DNA of 64,000 bases, taken from assembly GCA_017893485.1 (NCBI GenBank), contig CM030360.1, forward strand, positions 148,781,249-148,845,248. Reading direction: 5' to 3'. The notes under the pieces are model-generated. The model made no database searches and had not been told where the DNA came from. It was given only the letters and a program-made list of their open reading frames with translations. A program made the position numbers and the translations under genes. Below, piece by piece: positions 22,877-34,212 of this stretch. Numbering within the stretch: position 1 is the stretch's first letter; the number at the start of each line of letters is the position of its first letter. The DNA comes from Hemerocallis citrina. Lineage: Eukaryota; Streptophyta; Magnoliopsida; Asparagales; Asphodelaceae.

Positions 22877-23884
22877 TGTTGACCCTAATTTGGTGTGCAC
22901 AAAACGTATCATGTTCAACTAATATTTTCAATTAAGGTTTTCAGGAAAGACATGTAATGGAAAATCAAAATAAAGATACAAATATTCAAAAACCAAGCAA
23001 AAGAGGGATGAATCGAAAAAATTGTAAAAATCAAAGAAGAGTACATCACAAGAAATATGTGCCTCAAATCTTCAAGGAAGCAAGCATAATTAAATTATTC
23101 AATTTTGTTTTTGTGAGAAAATGCTATGTAAAAGTCGTTTGATTGATTGATAAATTTTTGGAATGAATATAAAGTATATTCGCTAAATAAAATTCGAATC
23201 TGCATTATAGCAGTCAACCGCACAAATTGTTGGTCGACTATCACAACAGTCGACCGCTCATCATAGTAGAAAAGATGAGTCATTTGACCGGTCATTGCTC
23301 AACTTTCAAGTTGAAAAATGAATGGTCGAATGCTCACATATGCGGTCAACCGTAAACATGCAGACTTGACTTTTTCGGAAATATCTTTTCTTTTTTGGAA
23401 AGATGCATTTCCTCGCTCTATAAATATAGGAGAATTTACTGAGAATTCTTCACCCATTGCTATTATAATTCTTCTAAACTAATCATTCAATCAACGATCC
23501 GAGTGTGAGAGATTTTATTGTTTTCTTTAGTCAAGATCGTTTTAGATCTTGAGAGTTTCTCTTTTCTTCCACTTTGGTGAGTTTTTGTGGGACTTGTTTG
23601 TAGAAGCCCTGCAGGTGTAATAGGTCTCTCGGCCTGAATTTCGAGAATCACTGTACAAGGGTTTAAAGTATGGTGAAACACTTGTGGTGGAAAATTGCTA
23701 CAAGTAGGTGCTGTGGACGTAGACTTGGGGGTCCAACCACGTTATATCGCTATGTCTTGCATGCTTACTTCGTTTGCTTTCTCTAACTCTTCTACTTTAC
23801 TTTATGCATTTAATTCAATTTTTTAATTTCCGCACAATCACCCTATTCATCCCCCCCCCCTCCCCCCCGCGGGTGATTTACAGT
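22877..23884 (+). repeat. 5' LTR of SIRE-like copia
   Basis: 1008 bp, TGTTGACCC ... GTGATTTACA. TATAAATA at 23419-23426 follows a cluster of GTCGAC or GTCAAC motifs (23211-23352). Its last 190 bases match 49615-49790. A C-rich run near 23852-23870 is expanded relative to the other copy. Confidence 0.8.
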
Positions 23885-23900
23885 AGTATCAGAGCGAGGT
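23885..23900 (+). other. Primer-binding site of SIRE-like copia
   Basis: GTAGTATCAGAGCGAG directly after the LTR. TATCAGAGC is the core of the usual copia initiator-Met tRNA site (normally TGGTATCAGAGC). Confidence 0.75.
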
Positions 23901-23930
23901 GCTCATTAAGAGCTTAAAAGCTTGAGCAAA

Positions 23931-24890
23931 ATGTCCAATGGCCGAAATCCCTCCTCGCAAAAAATTGTACTCATCGAAACCATTTATCTGCAATGGGCAA
24001 GTCTAACACGTTCACCTTATTTTGATGAAAAATGCTATGATGTTTGGAAAGTTCGTCCGTCTCATTTTTTGCAGGTGCTTGGAAAAGAAGTATGGAACAT
24101 TTGTGTAGAAAAAACTGATATTCTTGTCAGCGATGGAAAAGGGCTTTCACAAAAGCTGAACTGGCATTGAAAACTGCAAACTCCAAGGCTATGACAACAC
24201 TCTATGCAGATCTAAATAATGAAGAGCTAATGTGATGTGGGCAAAACTGCAAAATGGCATATGAAATCTAGAACAACAAGCAAGAACGGCACGAAGGAAC
24301 CGCATCTGAGGTAAAGGCGAAAGTAAATTTATGTTTTTATAAGTTTAATATTTTTTGTATGTTGCCAGGAGAAAATGTAGACCAGATGCTTGCTCGCTTT
24401 GACATTATTGCACATGAGCTTGAGAGCTTAGGTTAGGGATTGGATGATGACCGAAAGGTCGGAAAACTCATAAGCTATCTCACGCCTGAAGGGGACGTAA
24501 AAGCTGCCGCAATAAGGGAGTTGCTTAAAGAGAAAGGGTTCGACTACTACACTTTTCAAGGAAAATTGAAGACATATGAGATGGAGATGACCGAAATAAA
24601 GAGGTACCGGCAAAACATTGAGATTGAACCCAAGACAGAAGAAAAGACCATTGCCTTGAAAGTAGAAACTTCACGAACATCGAAACTAGAATCAGATGAA
24701 GATATCGCATTGTTGACCAAATAATTTTGTAAGTATCTCAAACACAAAAAATAAGGCTGGTCTCAAGGAGGAAGAGAAAATGACAAAGATCATGTATGTT
24801 ACAAATTCAAGAAGCCTGGATACATCCGTGCAAACTGTCCAAAGTAAAGACTATCATCACCCTAACTCAGGATTTAGAAAGAAGACAATG
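23931..24890 (+). pseudogene. gag: SIRE-like copia gag, degraded
   Basis: Starts at ATG 23931 with MSNGRNPSS and the capsid motif RSPYFDEKCYDVWKVR; an 82-codon frame ends at 24170. Later blocks in other frames include GENVDQMLARFDIIAHEL (24370-24430), then a 94-codon frame 24440-24724 (DDDRKVGKLISYLTPEGD, YTFQGKLKTYEMEM), and a zinc-knuckle relic CYKFKKPGYIRANC (near 24795-24840) in which one Cys has become Phe and the His has become Tyr. Stops and shifts lie between. The order and motifs fit copia gag proteins of the SIRE type. Protease onward is lost where gypsy element 3 begins. Confidence 0.75.
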
Positions 24891-25656
24891 AAGGTGTTGC
24901 TGCTGATTTCGGTGTGGATGCAAACAGATGATTTGTGAATTGTTCTAGAAACAATAAAAGCAAACCTGTTGACTTCTTGTCGGCGTTTGACTGTTTCTCG
25001 CCGCTGCCGCTAACTTGCAAAAAGTTTGAAACACCGAGATGGATCCCGACGACGAACCCTCTGACGCTCAAATCAGTAATCAGGAAGATTATGAAAGAGT
25101 GCTTTTTGGAAAAAAATATTGATTACCTCTTTTTGGTGGGGGGTGGGGGGTATTTTTTTTGCCTTCAAAGATAGTTTAGAGATAATCATTTATCTCTATG
25201 TCCCGGTGTTTTTGGATAAGGAAGAGAGTTTAAATCGTTTCATGATAAGATAGGCAGTTTAAACCGTCTCTTAGAGATAACCATGAATTTGAGTTACTCT
25301 TTAAATATCCTGGACTGGTTTGTAATGCAACGTCACCCTTACCTAGTAGGACAGACCCGTTTTTGGGTTATTAGGCTTGGAAATGACCCAGTTCCCATTT
25401 CATACCCGTTTGTGGTGAAAATTATCGTTATACCCCTGAGAGCTTTAAGATTCGTGCCCAATTTGAACGGTCCCGATTTAACCCTATTTTTAGCCATATT
25501 ACGAGCCCCCACTCCTGAAGACTGAGTTTTCGTAGGTTATCGGCAGCGGCAAGAAACAGTCAAATGCCTACAACACGTCAACAGGTTCGCGTTTATTGTT
25601 TCTAAAAGAATTAACAAATCTTCTGTTTGCTCCCACACCAAAATCAGCAGCAACAG
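24891..25656. repeat. Long inverted repeat abutting gypsy element 3 (LTR-derived)
   Basis: The left arm (about 24891-25027; GTTGCTGCTGATTTCGG, TTCTAGAAACAATAAA, TTTGACTGTTTCT) is the inverse of the right arm (about 25535-25655; AAGAAACAGTCAAATG, TTTATTGTTTCTA, AAATCAGCAGCAAC). The right arm ends directly before a TTGGCACC primer-like site, so it is the 3' end of a gypsy LTR; the left arm is an inverted copy. A T-rich and G-rich centre with a CATACCCG tract fills 25030-25530. Exact LTR boundaries are not resolved. Confidence 0.6.
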
Positions 25657-25739
25657 ATTGGCACCTCTGTGGGAAACAGAAAGAGCAATCCAGTCATATA
25701 TCGCCGGTGAAGGTAGTTTCTAAGCCAAGCCTCCGAAAG

Positions 25740-27990
25740 GAAAAGAAAAGGCAGTGGCGTCCAGCCGAAGAGCCACTCCTCTCCCCCCTCCCCCCCCCCC
25801 CCCCCCCCCCCCCGCCACACCAAGATGTTCTTCCTCAACCAGACCAACAATTTCAGCAACCGCACCCTGAACAGCCTCTTTCTCAACATCCTTTTTCCAG
25901 GTCCGGGGGGGTTGCTCCGGGGGGCTCCCGTCGGAGCCGCCAGGGACAACACTCTCACCATGACCACATCTTAGTTCACAATCCTTCAACCAACTCCATG
26001 GCCTCGCAAAGTCCTCCAGTGCTAGGGGATCTCCTTCATGTAATTGTTAACCGTTAGCAGGGGGTAGACCTCAGAACTTGCTTGAACGAGAGGTGAGCTC
26101 TTGATGAAGTCCATCACCCCGAGCGTCAAAGGGTCTCGAGAGTCCGGTCCCCCAGTAGGCCAAGACCTAGAAGAACCCCCTCCCCGAGGAGGCGAAGGGA
26201 GTCCCCTCCACGTCGTCGGTGGAGAAGTCTTACCCCACAAGTCGATCGGCACCTAGAGACCGCCGAGCTGGAAGGGCACCAGTCACTCGGGCAGAGTTCG
26301 AGAACTTCAAAGAGGACATCCTGCGAGCCCTCAATATTGCCACCAGCCACGATCAGCGTGAACCAAGCCCTTGCCATACCCCGAGTCATGACCAGCGTGC
26401 ACCTAGCCTTCTCCATACCGCCACGCACGAAGGAAAGTCCCGAGGGTCGACTAGATCCGACCGGAGGGATGACTCGGTCCACCGCCGTCTCCACGAGATG
26501 GAGAGGCCCTTTAGTAGACACGACATGGAAGAAGAACAGAAGGTGAGGAATTTCTGCCCGAGCAGGCCTCCCTTCTCCAGAGCCATCATGGAAGCCCCGG
26601 TCCCTGAGACCTTCAAGCCCCCTTACTTCGAGTCCTATAATAGGGAGACAGACTCAGCTGATCTTATCGAGAGTTTCAAAACTCTCATGATGATTCACCA
26701 AGCCTCAGATGCGCTTCTTTGTAAGACCTTCCCAGCCACATTGAAGGGACCTATGAGAGAATGGTACTCCCAACTGTCCCCTGCCTCCATCTTCTCGTTC
26801 GATCAGTTTAAGGAACTCATCCTCACCCACTTCGTCAGTAGTCGTAGAACAGAGAAGACGAGTGCATCCCTATTGGCCATCAGTCAGAGGAAGGGAAAGT
26901 GCCTAAAGGACTATGTCCGGCACTTCACAACCGAGGCTCGGTCTATCGCCTCTCTTGATCAATTGGTGGCCTCTGCGGCATTCCGACACAACATCAATCA
27001 TGCCGACCTAAAAGCATCCCTCTTCAAGAAGCCACCCCGGGACTTCTCAAAGCTCTTATTAAGAAGTAAGAAATATATCTAGATAAAAGAAGCCCTCCAC
27101 CCTTAGGACCAGAAGGCGCCCCTCTCCGGAAACAAACCGAAGGGTCCAGAAGAAGAAGGTTTTAAGAAACTCCAGAAGGACAACAGCTGTCAGCGCCGCC
27201 CTCCTCCCCACTTCAAAAAGTTTACTCCTCTAAATGCCAGTGTCTCGGCCATCCTCATGGAGGTCGGCAAAGAGGGTCTTCTCCAACCTCCCCCGAAAAT
27301 GAATACACCCGGTAAGAAGAGGAACAGAGACAAATGGTGCCGCTTCCACAGGGAACATGGCCACAATACGGATGATTGCCGAGCCCTGAAGGATGAAATC
27401 GAGTCCCTCATCTAGCGAGGGCAACTTGCCAAGTTTGTGAGGAAGAATAGAGGAATCTCCACCACCCTGGGGGGGGGCAATAAGCGAACTGAGAAGCCAA
27501 CGGAATCCCAAGACTCTGAGCCAAGGGCAGTTCTGCACTCTATACATGGAGGGCCCATGGGGGGAGAGTCTAACTCCTCCCACAAAGCCTTCGTCCGGGA
27601 GGTCAACTCCATAAAAAACTTTCCCCCTCCCACGAGTTTTGGTTTCCCAGTTACCTTCTTCGATAAGGACTTGGAAGGCGTCCGAACTCCCCACTATGAT
27701 GTACTTGTAATCAGCCTCTAAATGGCTAATCATGAGGTACGACGAATCCTTGTAGATAACAGGAGCTCTGTTAACATCTTCTTCTTAGATGCATTCCAAG
27801 GCCTTGGCCTCTTCCGAGACCGCCTTAAAACAGTAGGATAAACTCTTACCAGATTCTTAGGGGCCCCGGTTTCGATCGAAGGGGTGCTCACCCTGGCCGT
27901 GACCGCTGGAAAAGCCCCAACAAGCCGAACAGAAGCAATGGACTTCATGGTAGTAGATGTGAAAGCTGTGTACAATGCCATCCTCGGCAC
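25740..27990 (+). pseudogene. gag: Gag-protease remnant of gypsy element 3
   Basis: The best frame is 26219-27082 (287 codons): VTRAEFENFKEDILRAL, then the capsid region PPFSRAIMEAPVPETFKPP ... REWYSQLSPASIFSFDQF ... RHFTTEARS. Beyond the stop at 27080-27082 come CRFHREHGHNTDDC (C-x2-H-x4-H-x4-C, near 27340-27380), the HGGPMGGESN block and, after a stop at 27719-27721, a protease with VDNRSS near 27755 in place of the VDNGSS-type site. The frame is cut in the middle of the AYNAILG-equivalent motif (VYNAILG) by block B at 27991. A 24-base C run (25790-25813) sits in the N-terminal part. Confidence 0.82.
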
Positions 27991-29021
27991 TGTAACGCCC
28001 TGTAAAATTGGAAATGATAATTTTGCTCTTGTGTGTTACGCACGTGTATTTTGTACCGTTACTGGTAACAGTTGTAACGTGTTTCACTACGTATTTTGGA
28101 TTCCGACTATTTATGTATTTCTTATATTGATTTTGCCCTATTTGAGTCAACTCAATATTAAATTTCAAATCTTTGTACTTTTACGTGCTTTTACGTGTTT
28201 TTGATCCACGTATCGATTATGTGTTTCCACCACTATGTGTAATATTTTCTACGTATTTAAATTATTTATCTTTAGGTATTCAAACCTATTTTTATAAACG
28301 AAAATTTATTTTTCCTTATTTTTTATTAAAATACTTTTTACGTGTAATGCACGTGTTTTCCATGTACGTAGTGATTAAGTCGTGAAATATATAAAATTAA
28401 TAAGTATATTTTTCTCATATTGTATTTTTATTATCTTTAACATTTTTCTGTTGATAAAAACCGAATTTTGTATTTTTGATATTTTACGTGCGACGCACGT
28501 ATTTGTTTCGGTTCGCGTATTTGCGCGTACTTTTTTTCAACATATAATTTTGAGGTGTGTATATATTTTATTTGTGCATGAGACATTATAATTTTAATTA
28601 AACTAATTTTTACGTACATATTACGTATATATATACAATTTATGTTTTTAAATAATTAATTGTGAAGTGTGCACGCACGTGCACGTGTTGAGCCCATGAA
28701 GAATGAGTCAAACCGGCTGCCTTTTGGGAATGGAGGGAAAATGAATTTTGAGTTTTTGATAGGTGTTAATGGAGGTGTTAGTGGTGTTCATGTGGGAGTA
28801 GTTATAATAACCACTCAAATAAACACCTACTAATACCCATTCATTTACTCTTCATCTCTCCATCTCTCTTTCTCTGTTTCATTTCTGAAAGCCATCAAAA
28901 ACCAATCCAGCAAGCTACTTTTGTTTCTCTGCTAAAATCCACCATAATTTGGGATGTATCTATACATACATACATACATATATATATATATTAATCCTAC
29001 CCCTTCAAATTACTTCTCCTT

Positions 29022-29084
<63 letters not shown>

Positions 29085-29109
29085 AGGAGAAGTAATTTGA
29101 AGGGGTAGG

Positions 29110-29182
<73 letters not shown>

Positions 29183-29302
29183 TATATATTAATCCTACCC
29201 CTTCAAATTACTTCTCCTTCCCTTCTCTGTCACTTTCCGAAAACAACCCAGCAAGCTACTGTCCTTTCTCCACCTAATCACCTCTATATATGTCTATATA
29301 TT
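27991..29302 (+). repeat. Block B, first LTR, left segment
   Basis: It contains many ACGT words (TTTTACGTG, TGCACGTGT) in an AT-rich context from 28180 to 28690, and a leader-like TCTCTCCATCTCTCTTTCTC tract near 28855. Short frames here have no recognisable product. It ends at ATATT (29298-29302), the target of Tat element 2. Confidence 0.5.
28985..29225. repeat. Three copies of a 35-bp word in +/-/+ orientation with (TA)n, (GA)n, (TATG)n
   Basis: ATTAATCCTACCCCTTCAAA (continuing to CTTCTCCTTCCC) occurs at about 28989-29025 and 29189-29222 on the plus strand and inverted at about 29085-29116. (TA)n, (GA)n and (TATG)n runs separate the copies. The surrounding CAGCAAGCTACT also occurs twice (28909 and 29248). 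Confidence 0.85.
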
Positions 29303-30095
29303 TGTGACAGGGTAAAAATGGCCTGAGGCCCAACCAGGGCCCAATACACTTCCCCCTCAGAAAGGTAAAGATAGCAACCTGGTTCGGCTCCGAACCACTT
29401 CAGGGTCGGCGCCGAACCTCGTGTTTGCCCTCACGGTACTGGCCTCCTCGTACCGACGAGCCTCAGTAGCCCTCGGAGTCCGATCCGGGACAGTCCCACA
29501 GGCCGTCCCCCCTCTCTGGCGGGGCAGAAGGATGACCTGGCGTAGCCTAGGCCCTCTGATTCCCCCCCGAAGCACAGGAGACCCACGATCAGCCACGTCA
29601 ACTCCAAATACCGCCAAGGGTGTTGCCACGTCAGCCCTATACCACTCCTGGTATTGCCACGTCCGCCCTAAACCCCCTGGGCCTTCTGCCACGTCAGGCC
29701 CACGGGCTTTCGGATCCAGACCCGGCCCCCAAGTGGAACCAAACCCGGTTGGGATTCTCTATAAATACTAGACCCCCACCCACCTTTTGGAGGTAATGAA
29801 TCTTTTGCCACTTAAATATACCTAGTTATTGCTACTCTCTCACAGAGACTGACTAGAGCATCGGAGGGTCCGCCGCCGGGATAAACCCCGGTGTTTCAGG
29901 ACCGTCTGCAGGTACACAAGACCTCGGATCCGACCCTTCCGATCTGAGCCCAGCCTTCAACATCTTTCCGAACTCATCGCAGGTCCCCGAGGGTCAACCG
30001 AAGATCGGCAGACGAGCGGCATTCTCCTCCAATACAAATTGAGTCCGAACTCACACCTGGTGCATCCACACGTCTCCCAGAAATAAACAGCATCA
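29303..30095 (+). repeat. 5' LTR of Tat element 2
   Basis: 793 bp from TGTGACAGGG to AACAGCATCA, with TATAAATA at 29760-29767. It differs from the 3' LTR near its bases 6, 249, 350, 567 and 662 by my reading. Confidence 0.95.
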
Positions 30096-30116
30096 GGTTG
30101 GCGCCGTCTGTGGGAG
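30096..30116 (+). other. Primer-binding site of Tat element 2
   Basis: GGTTGGCGCCGTCTGTGGG immediately after the LTR, identical in core to element 1. Confidence 0.88.
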
Positions 30117-30522
30117 TCTGGAGGGAGTTTAGCCCGGGCCGGCCGAGGATGGCGTTGTAGGCCGCCTTGACGTGGATGACCATGAAATCCAAGGACTCGG
30201 TCCTCTTGTCAGGGGCCGATCCAACGGTGACGTCGAGGGTAATCATTCCCTCCACTACGACCGGGACGCCCGAAAATGTGAGCAACGTGCATCCCGCTGG
30301 TTTGAGTTTCCCTCTGGATAATCTGAGACTTTCGAAGGTTCTGAGGAAGAGAATATTTACCGAGTTGCCGTTGTCAACAAGGATTCGGCGAACCTCACAA
30401 TTGGCCATGTGGAGGCTAACGACGAGGGCCTCGCCGTGGGGTAGGTGAACTCCTTCGGGGTCCTCTCCTGAGAAGGAGATTGGCCGCGGTTGTAGCTCGG
30501 GAGAGGGGCTGTACTGAATAGC
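30117..30522 (-). pseudogene. Inverted protease fragment replacing gag
   Basis: Minus-strand translation gives SFSGEDPEGVHLPHGEAL, then MANCEVRRILVDNGNSVNILF, broken here as MANCEVRRIL and VDNGNSVNILF, and ends in NAILGRPGLNSLQ. This is the protease of the same family in the opposite orientation to pol. It begins right after the primer site and ends where the pol frame starts. No capsid or zinc finger is found anywhere in the element. This points to a deletion of gag with inversion of the protease segment, before the last transposition because the LTRs are nearly identical. Confidence 0.85.
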
Positions 30523-33500
30523 GTCGAAGCAGCACGGTCATGTTGCGTCGCCACCGGGGGAGGGGGCGTACTCCCCCTCAGCGCCGTTGAACTCGAACCC
30601 GAGAGAGACGGCCCCGCCCCCGAGCCCGTTGACGAACTGGAGGAGGTCCTATTCGACACCGAGGATGAGTCAAAATGGTTCCGGGTGAGCTGCTCACTCG
30701 CCGAAGACCTGAAGACGGGCATCATCGCTTGCGTCCGCCGCAACGTTGATCTCTTCGCTTGGAAGCCCTCCGATATGCCCGGGATCTCTGAAGACTTGAT
30801 CATGCACCGACTAAGCGTCCTCCCTGACTCTAAACCGATCGTCCAAAAGAGGCGCAAAGTCGCCCCGGAGAGGCAACAAATTGTAAAAACCGAAGTGGAC
30901 AAGCTCTTGTCCGCTCGATTCATCCAAGAAGTCAGCTACCCCGAGTGGTTGGCCAATGTCGTCATGGTGAAGAAAGCGACAGGGGGTTGGCGAATCTGCA
31001 TTGACTTCACGGACCTTAACAAAGCGTGTCCGAAAGATCCTTTCCCCCTCCCGCGCATCGACGCTTTAATAGACGCGACCTCAGGGCACGAGCTGCTGTC
31101 CTTCATGGACGCGTTCTCGGGGTACAATCAGATCCGGATGTTTCCACCAGACATCTCCAAGACCTCGTTCGTCACCGACCAAGGTCTTTATTGTTATCGT
31201 GTTATGCCTTTCGGGCTGAAAAATGCCGGAGCCACGTACCAGCGACTCGTCAACAGAGTCTTCAAGGACCTGATCGGCCGCAACGTAGAAGTTTACGTCG
31301 ACGACATGCTTGTCAAGAGCCGGGTTGGGCCGGACCACGTCGCCGACCTCGAGGAAGCCTTCGGTGTCCTCCGACGCCACAACATGAGACTCAACCCGGC
31401 TAAATGCGCCTTCGGCATCTCCACGGGGAAGTTCTTAGGATTCATCGTCAGCCAGCGCGGCATTGAGGCAAACCCCGAAAAAATACAGGCCATCATTAAC
31501 ATGTCCCCGCCCCGGAATGTCAAAGAGGTTCAGAGGCTCACAGGTCGGTTGGCGGCAATCGGCCGTTTTCTCTCCAAGTCAGGGGAGAAATCTCTCCCCT
31601 TCTTCAAAGCCTTGCGCGGGAAAGGGGGCTTCGAGTGGGGTACCCATCAACAAGAAGCCTTCGAGCAGCTGAAACAATACCTCGCCAACCCGCCTCTCCT
31701 CAGCAAGCCCGAGCCAGGCGAGCCGCTTTGGCTCTACCTGTCCGCCTCGGACTGCGCCCTCAGCGCCGTCCTCGTCCGAGAGGAGGAAGGAGTTCAGAAA
31801 CCACTGTACTATGTGAGCAAAGTACTGCACCCGGCCGAGATGAGATACGCGAAGATAGAGAAGGTGGCCTATGCCCTGGTTATGGCAGCCCGAAAACTTC
31901 GACCTTACTTCCAGGCCCACTCCGTCCAAGTACTGACCGACCAACCACTGAAGACTGTCCTCCACAAGCCCGAAAACTCCGACCGATTAGTCAAATGGTC
32001 GATCGAGCTGAGCCAGTTCGACATTAGCTATCATCCCAGGGCGGCCATTAAAGGACAGGCCCTCGCCGAGTTCATAACTGAATGCACCGTCTCCGAGCAA
32101 CCTGACATAGAAGAATCGGATCCGACCTGGGAGGTCTTTGTTGACGGCTCGTCATGCGAAACGGGGAGTGGGGCGGGCGTCATCCTTCGTGGCCCCGACC
32201 AATTCCTACTTCAATACTCCCTGCGCCTCAACTTTCCAGCCTCCAACAACGAGGCAGAGTACGAGGCCATGATCGCCGGATTGACCCTCGCCCACCGAGC
32301 CGGTGCCAAGCGAATCCGGGCATTTAGCGACTCTCGGCTCGTGGTCCATCAAATCACCGGAGAGTACGAAGCCCGTGACGACCGAATGATGAGGTATTTG
32401 GCGGCAGTCAGACGACTCTTGGCGTTCTTCAACGACGCTGCGGTTGTCAGAGTCCCCAGGGAACAGAACGCCCAAGCCGATGCGCTATCCAAACTTGCCT
32501 CTTCTTCCTTCGAGGGTCTCGATCGTACGGTGCTCGTCGAGGTCCTCTTGAAGCCAAGCATCAGTAGCCCCGAGCCGGAAGCGATGTGTGTGCAAGAGGG
32601 GACCAGCCCGGACGACTGGACCACTCCCATCCGAAAATTCTTAAGCAGGGCCGAGCTTCCTGAAGAAAAAGCCGAGGCCAGACGAATCAGAATCCGAGCT
32701 GAAAGGTTCGTCATGATCGATAACATCCTCTTCAAGCGCTCGTACACCTTGGCCGACGGCAAACCATACCTCCGCTGCCTCGCCAAGGACGAGGCCAGCT
32801 ACGCCCTCAAAGACCTGCACGAGGGGATCGGCGGATGCCACATGGGGAGTAGGACACTTGCCCGAAAGGCCCTGAATCAAGGGTACTATTGGCCCACCAT
32901 GCTCCAAGACTCACAAGACTTAGTCAAGAGGTGCGGCCCCTGCCAAAGATTCTCCCCTATCAAAAGGCTTCCTCAAGCCAACCTCCGATCCCTGGCAAGC
33001 CCTACGCCCTTCGCCATGTGGGGTATGGACCTTGTGGGGCCCTTCCCCCCAGCGGTAGGGCAAAAGAAATTCCTGATTGTCGCCATCGACTACTTCACCA
33101 AGTGGATCGAAGCCGAACCACTATCCAGCATCACCGAGCGCCAAGTGCAACAGTTCTTTTGGAAGAACATCATTTGTCGATTCGGGATCCCCCGAATCCT
33201 CGTCACGGACAACGGAACCCAGTTCCAAGGGCAGAACTTCCAATCTTTCTGTGAGGACATCGGCATCCAGCAGCGTTTCTCCGCCATTTGCCACCCTCAG
33301 TCTAACGGCCAAGCGGAGAATGCGAACAGGCAAATCCTCGACGGCCTCAAAAAGTGCCTTGACAATTCCCCCAAAGGGCTATGGGTTGAGGAGCTGCCCA
33401 GCGTACTATGGGCACACCGAACCACCCAGAGGATCCCCACGGGGGAGACGCCATTCAATCTGACCTATAGGACCGAGGCAGTCATCCCCGTCGAGGTCGG

Positions 33501-33813
33501 ATTGCCTTCTCCCCGGATCTTAGCCTTCGATGAAGAAGACAATGCGTCCGCCCTGAGGGCTAACCTGGACCTCGTCGCCGAAGTACGAGAGAAGTCCGCG
33601 GTCCGAAGGAGCATTTATCAGCAACGGATCGAGAGATTTTACAACAAGAAAGTCCGCCCCACCAGCATCCAGGCAGGGGACCTGGTTTTGCGAAAGCTAT
33701 CTGTCTCTGATCCAACCAAGAAGAGGAAGCTGGCTCCCAACTGGGAAGGCCCGTACCGCGTAGTCGAGGCTGTACGCCCTGGTACATACCGACTGACGGA
33801 TATGAACGACTGA
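30523..33813 (+). CDS. pol: pol of Tat element 2 (RT, RNase H, integrase), nearly intact
   Basis: Open from at least 30523 (EAARSCC ... AVELEPERDGPAPEPVDELEE) to TGA 33811-33813. Counting from codon 30685: RT YVDD at residues 204-207; RNase H first Asp (VFVDGSS) at 487, followed by NEAEYEA, FSDS and QADALS; integrase HHCC domain from His 712, catalytic Asp 782 (MDLVGPF), Asp 842 (TDNGTQF) and Glu 878 (GQAEN), a D-35-E spacing. The usual end (PWNAEHLMKFL) lies after the TGA, at 33814-33873, so the last 19 codons are lost. No in-frame ATG opens the frame; in relatives it continues from gag, which is missing here. The product could act if made, but an initiation route is unclear. Confidence 0.92.
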   Translation, partial: VEAARSCCVATGGGGVLPLSAVELEPERDGPAPEPVDELEEVLFDTEDESKWFRVSCSLAEDLKTGIIACVRRNVDLFAWKPSDMPGISEDLIMHRLSVLPDSKPIVQKRRKVAPERQQIVKTEVDKLLSARFIQEVSYPEWLANVVMVKKATGGWRICIDFTDLNKACPKDPFPLPRIDALIDATSGHELLSFMDAFSGYNQIRMFPPDISKTSFVTDQGLYCYRVMPFGLKNAGATYQRLVNRVFKDLIGRNVEVYVDDMLVKSRVGPDHVADLEEAFGVLRRHNMRLNPAKCAFGISTGKFLGFIVSQRGIEANPEKIQAIINMSPPRNVKEVQRLTGRLAAIGRFLSKSGEKSLPFFKALRGKGGFEWGTHQQEAFEQLKQYLANPPLLSKPEPGEPLWLYLSASDCALSAVLVREEEGVQKPLYYVSKVLHPAEMRYAKIEKVAYALVMAARKLRPYFQAHSVQVLTDQPLKTVLHKPENSDRLVKWSIELSQFDISYHPRAAIKGQALAEFITECTVSEQPDIEESDPTWEVFVDGSSCETGSGAGVILRGPDQFLLQYSLRLNFPASNNEAEYEAMIAGLTLAHRAGAKRIRAFSDSRLVVHQITGEYEARDDRMMRYLAAVRRLLAFFNDAAVVRVPREQNAQADALSKLASSSFEGLDRTVLVEVLLKPSISSPEPEAMCVQEGTSPDDWTTPIRKFLSRAELPEEKAEARRIRIRAERFVMIDNILFKRSYTLADGKPYLRCLAKDEASYALKDLHEGIGGCHMGSRTLARKALNQGYYWPTMLQDSQDLVKRCGPCQRFSPIKRLPQANLRSLASPTPFAMWGMDLVGPFPPAVGQKKFLIVAIDYFTKWIEAEPLSSITERQVQQFFWKNIICRFGIPRILVTDNGTQFQGQNFQSFCEDIGIQQRFSAICHPQSNGQAENANRQILDGLKKCLDNSPKGLWVEELPSVLWAHRTTQRIPTGETPFNLTYRTEAVIPVEVGLPSPRILAFDEEDNASALRANLDLVAEVREKSAVRRSIYQQRIERFYNKKVRPTSIQAGDLVLRKLSVSDPTKKRKLAPNWEGPYRVVEAVRPGTYRLTDMND

Positions 33814-33873
33814 CCCATCAGCCGACCCTGGAACGCTGAGCACCTCATGAAATTCCTGGGAGAGCAAGCTTAG

Positions 33874-34212
33874 GTTCTAGCATGGCTTAAGTAAACTAAA
33901 ACTTTTGTAAACATCCATGTGTAAAGGGCCGCTTCGGCGACCCCCCCCCCCCCCCCCCGTCTGGTATAAAAGAAGTCTCTTTTTGTCAAAAGTTAAAAGC
34001 CTCGGCAATTCCGACCCGGTACCGGGCAATGAGGGCGGCACCTGGGTTCTCACTCAGGTCTCATCCCCAAACACCTCGGCAGGTTCGACCCAACTCCGGA
34101 CCGGAGGTCTCCCTGTCGCCCCGCATCGATCCCTCACGAATCGGCGGAGCCCAACCTCGCCTAGACCGCCCTTCACCACCCCGCTAGCCAGAGCAAAGAA
34201 GGAAAAGAAAGC
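33874..34212. other. Junction between convergent pol and opposite-strand gene
   Basis: About 340 bp containing an 18-base C run (33941-33958) that element 1 lacks. GTGTAAAGGGCCGCTTCGGC precedes the run and matches element 1 (8870-8890, inverted). No gene is visible. Confidence 0.5.

Noticed and set aside
25644..25989. Poly-Gly/poly-Pro frames on both strands
   Set aside because: Created by a 24-base C run inside the gag remnant of gypsy element 3.
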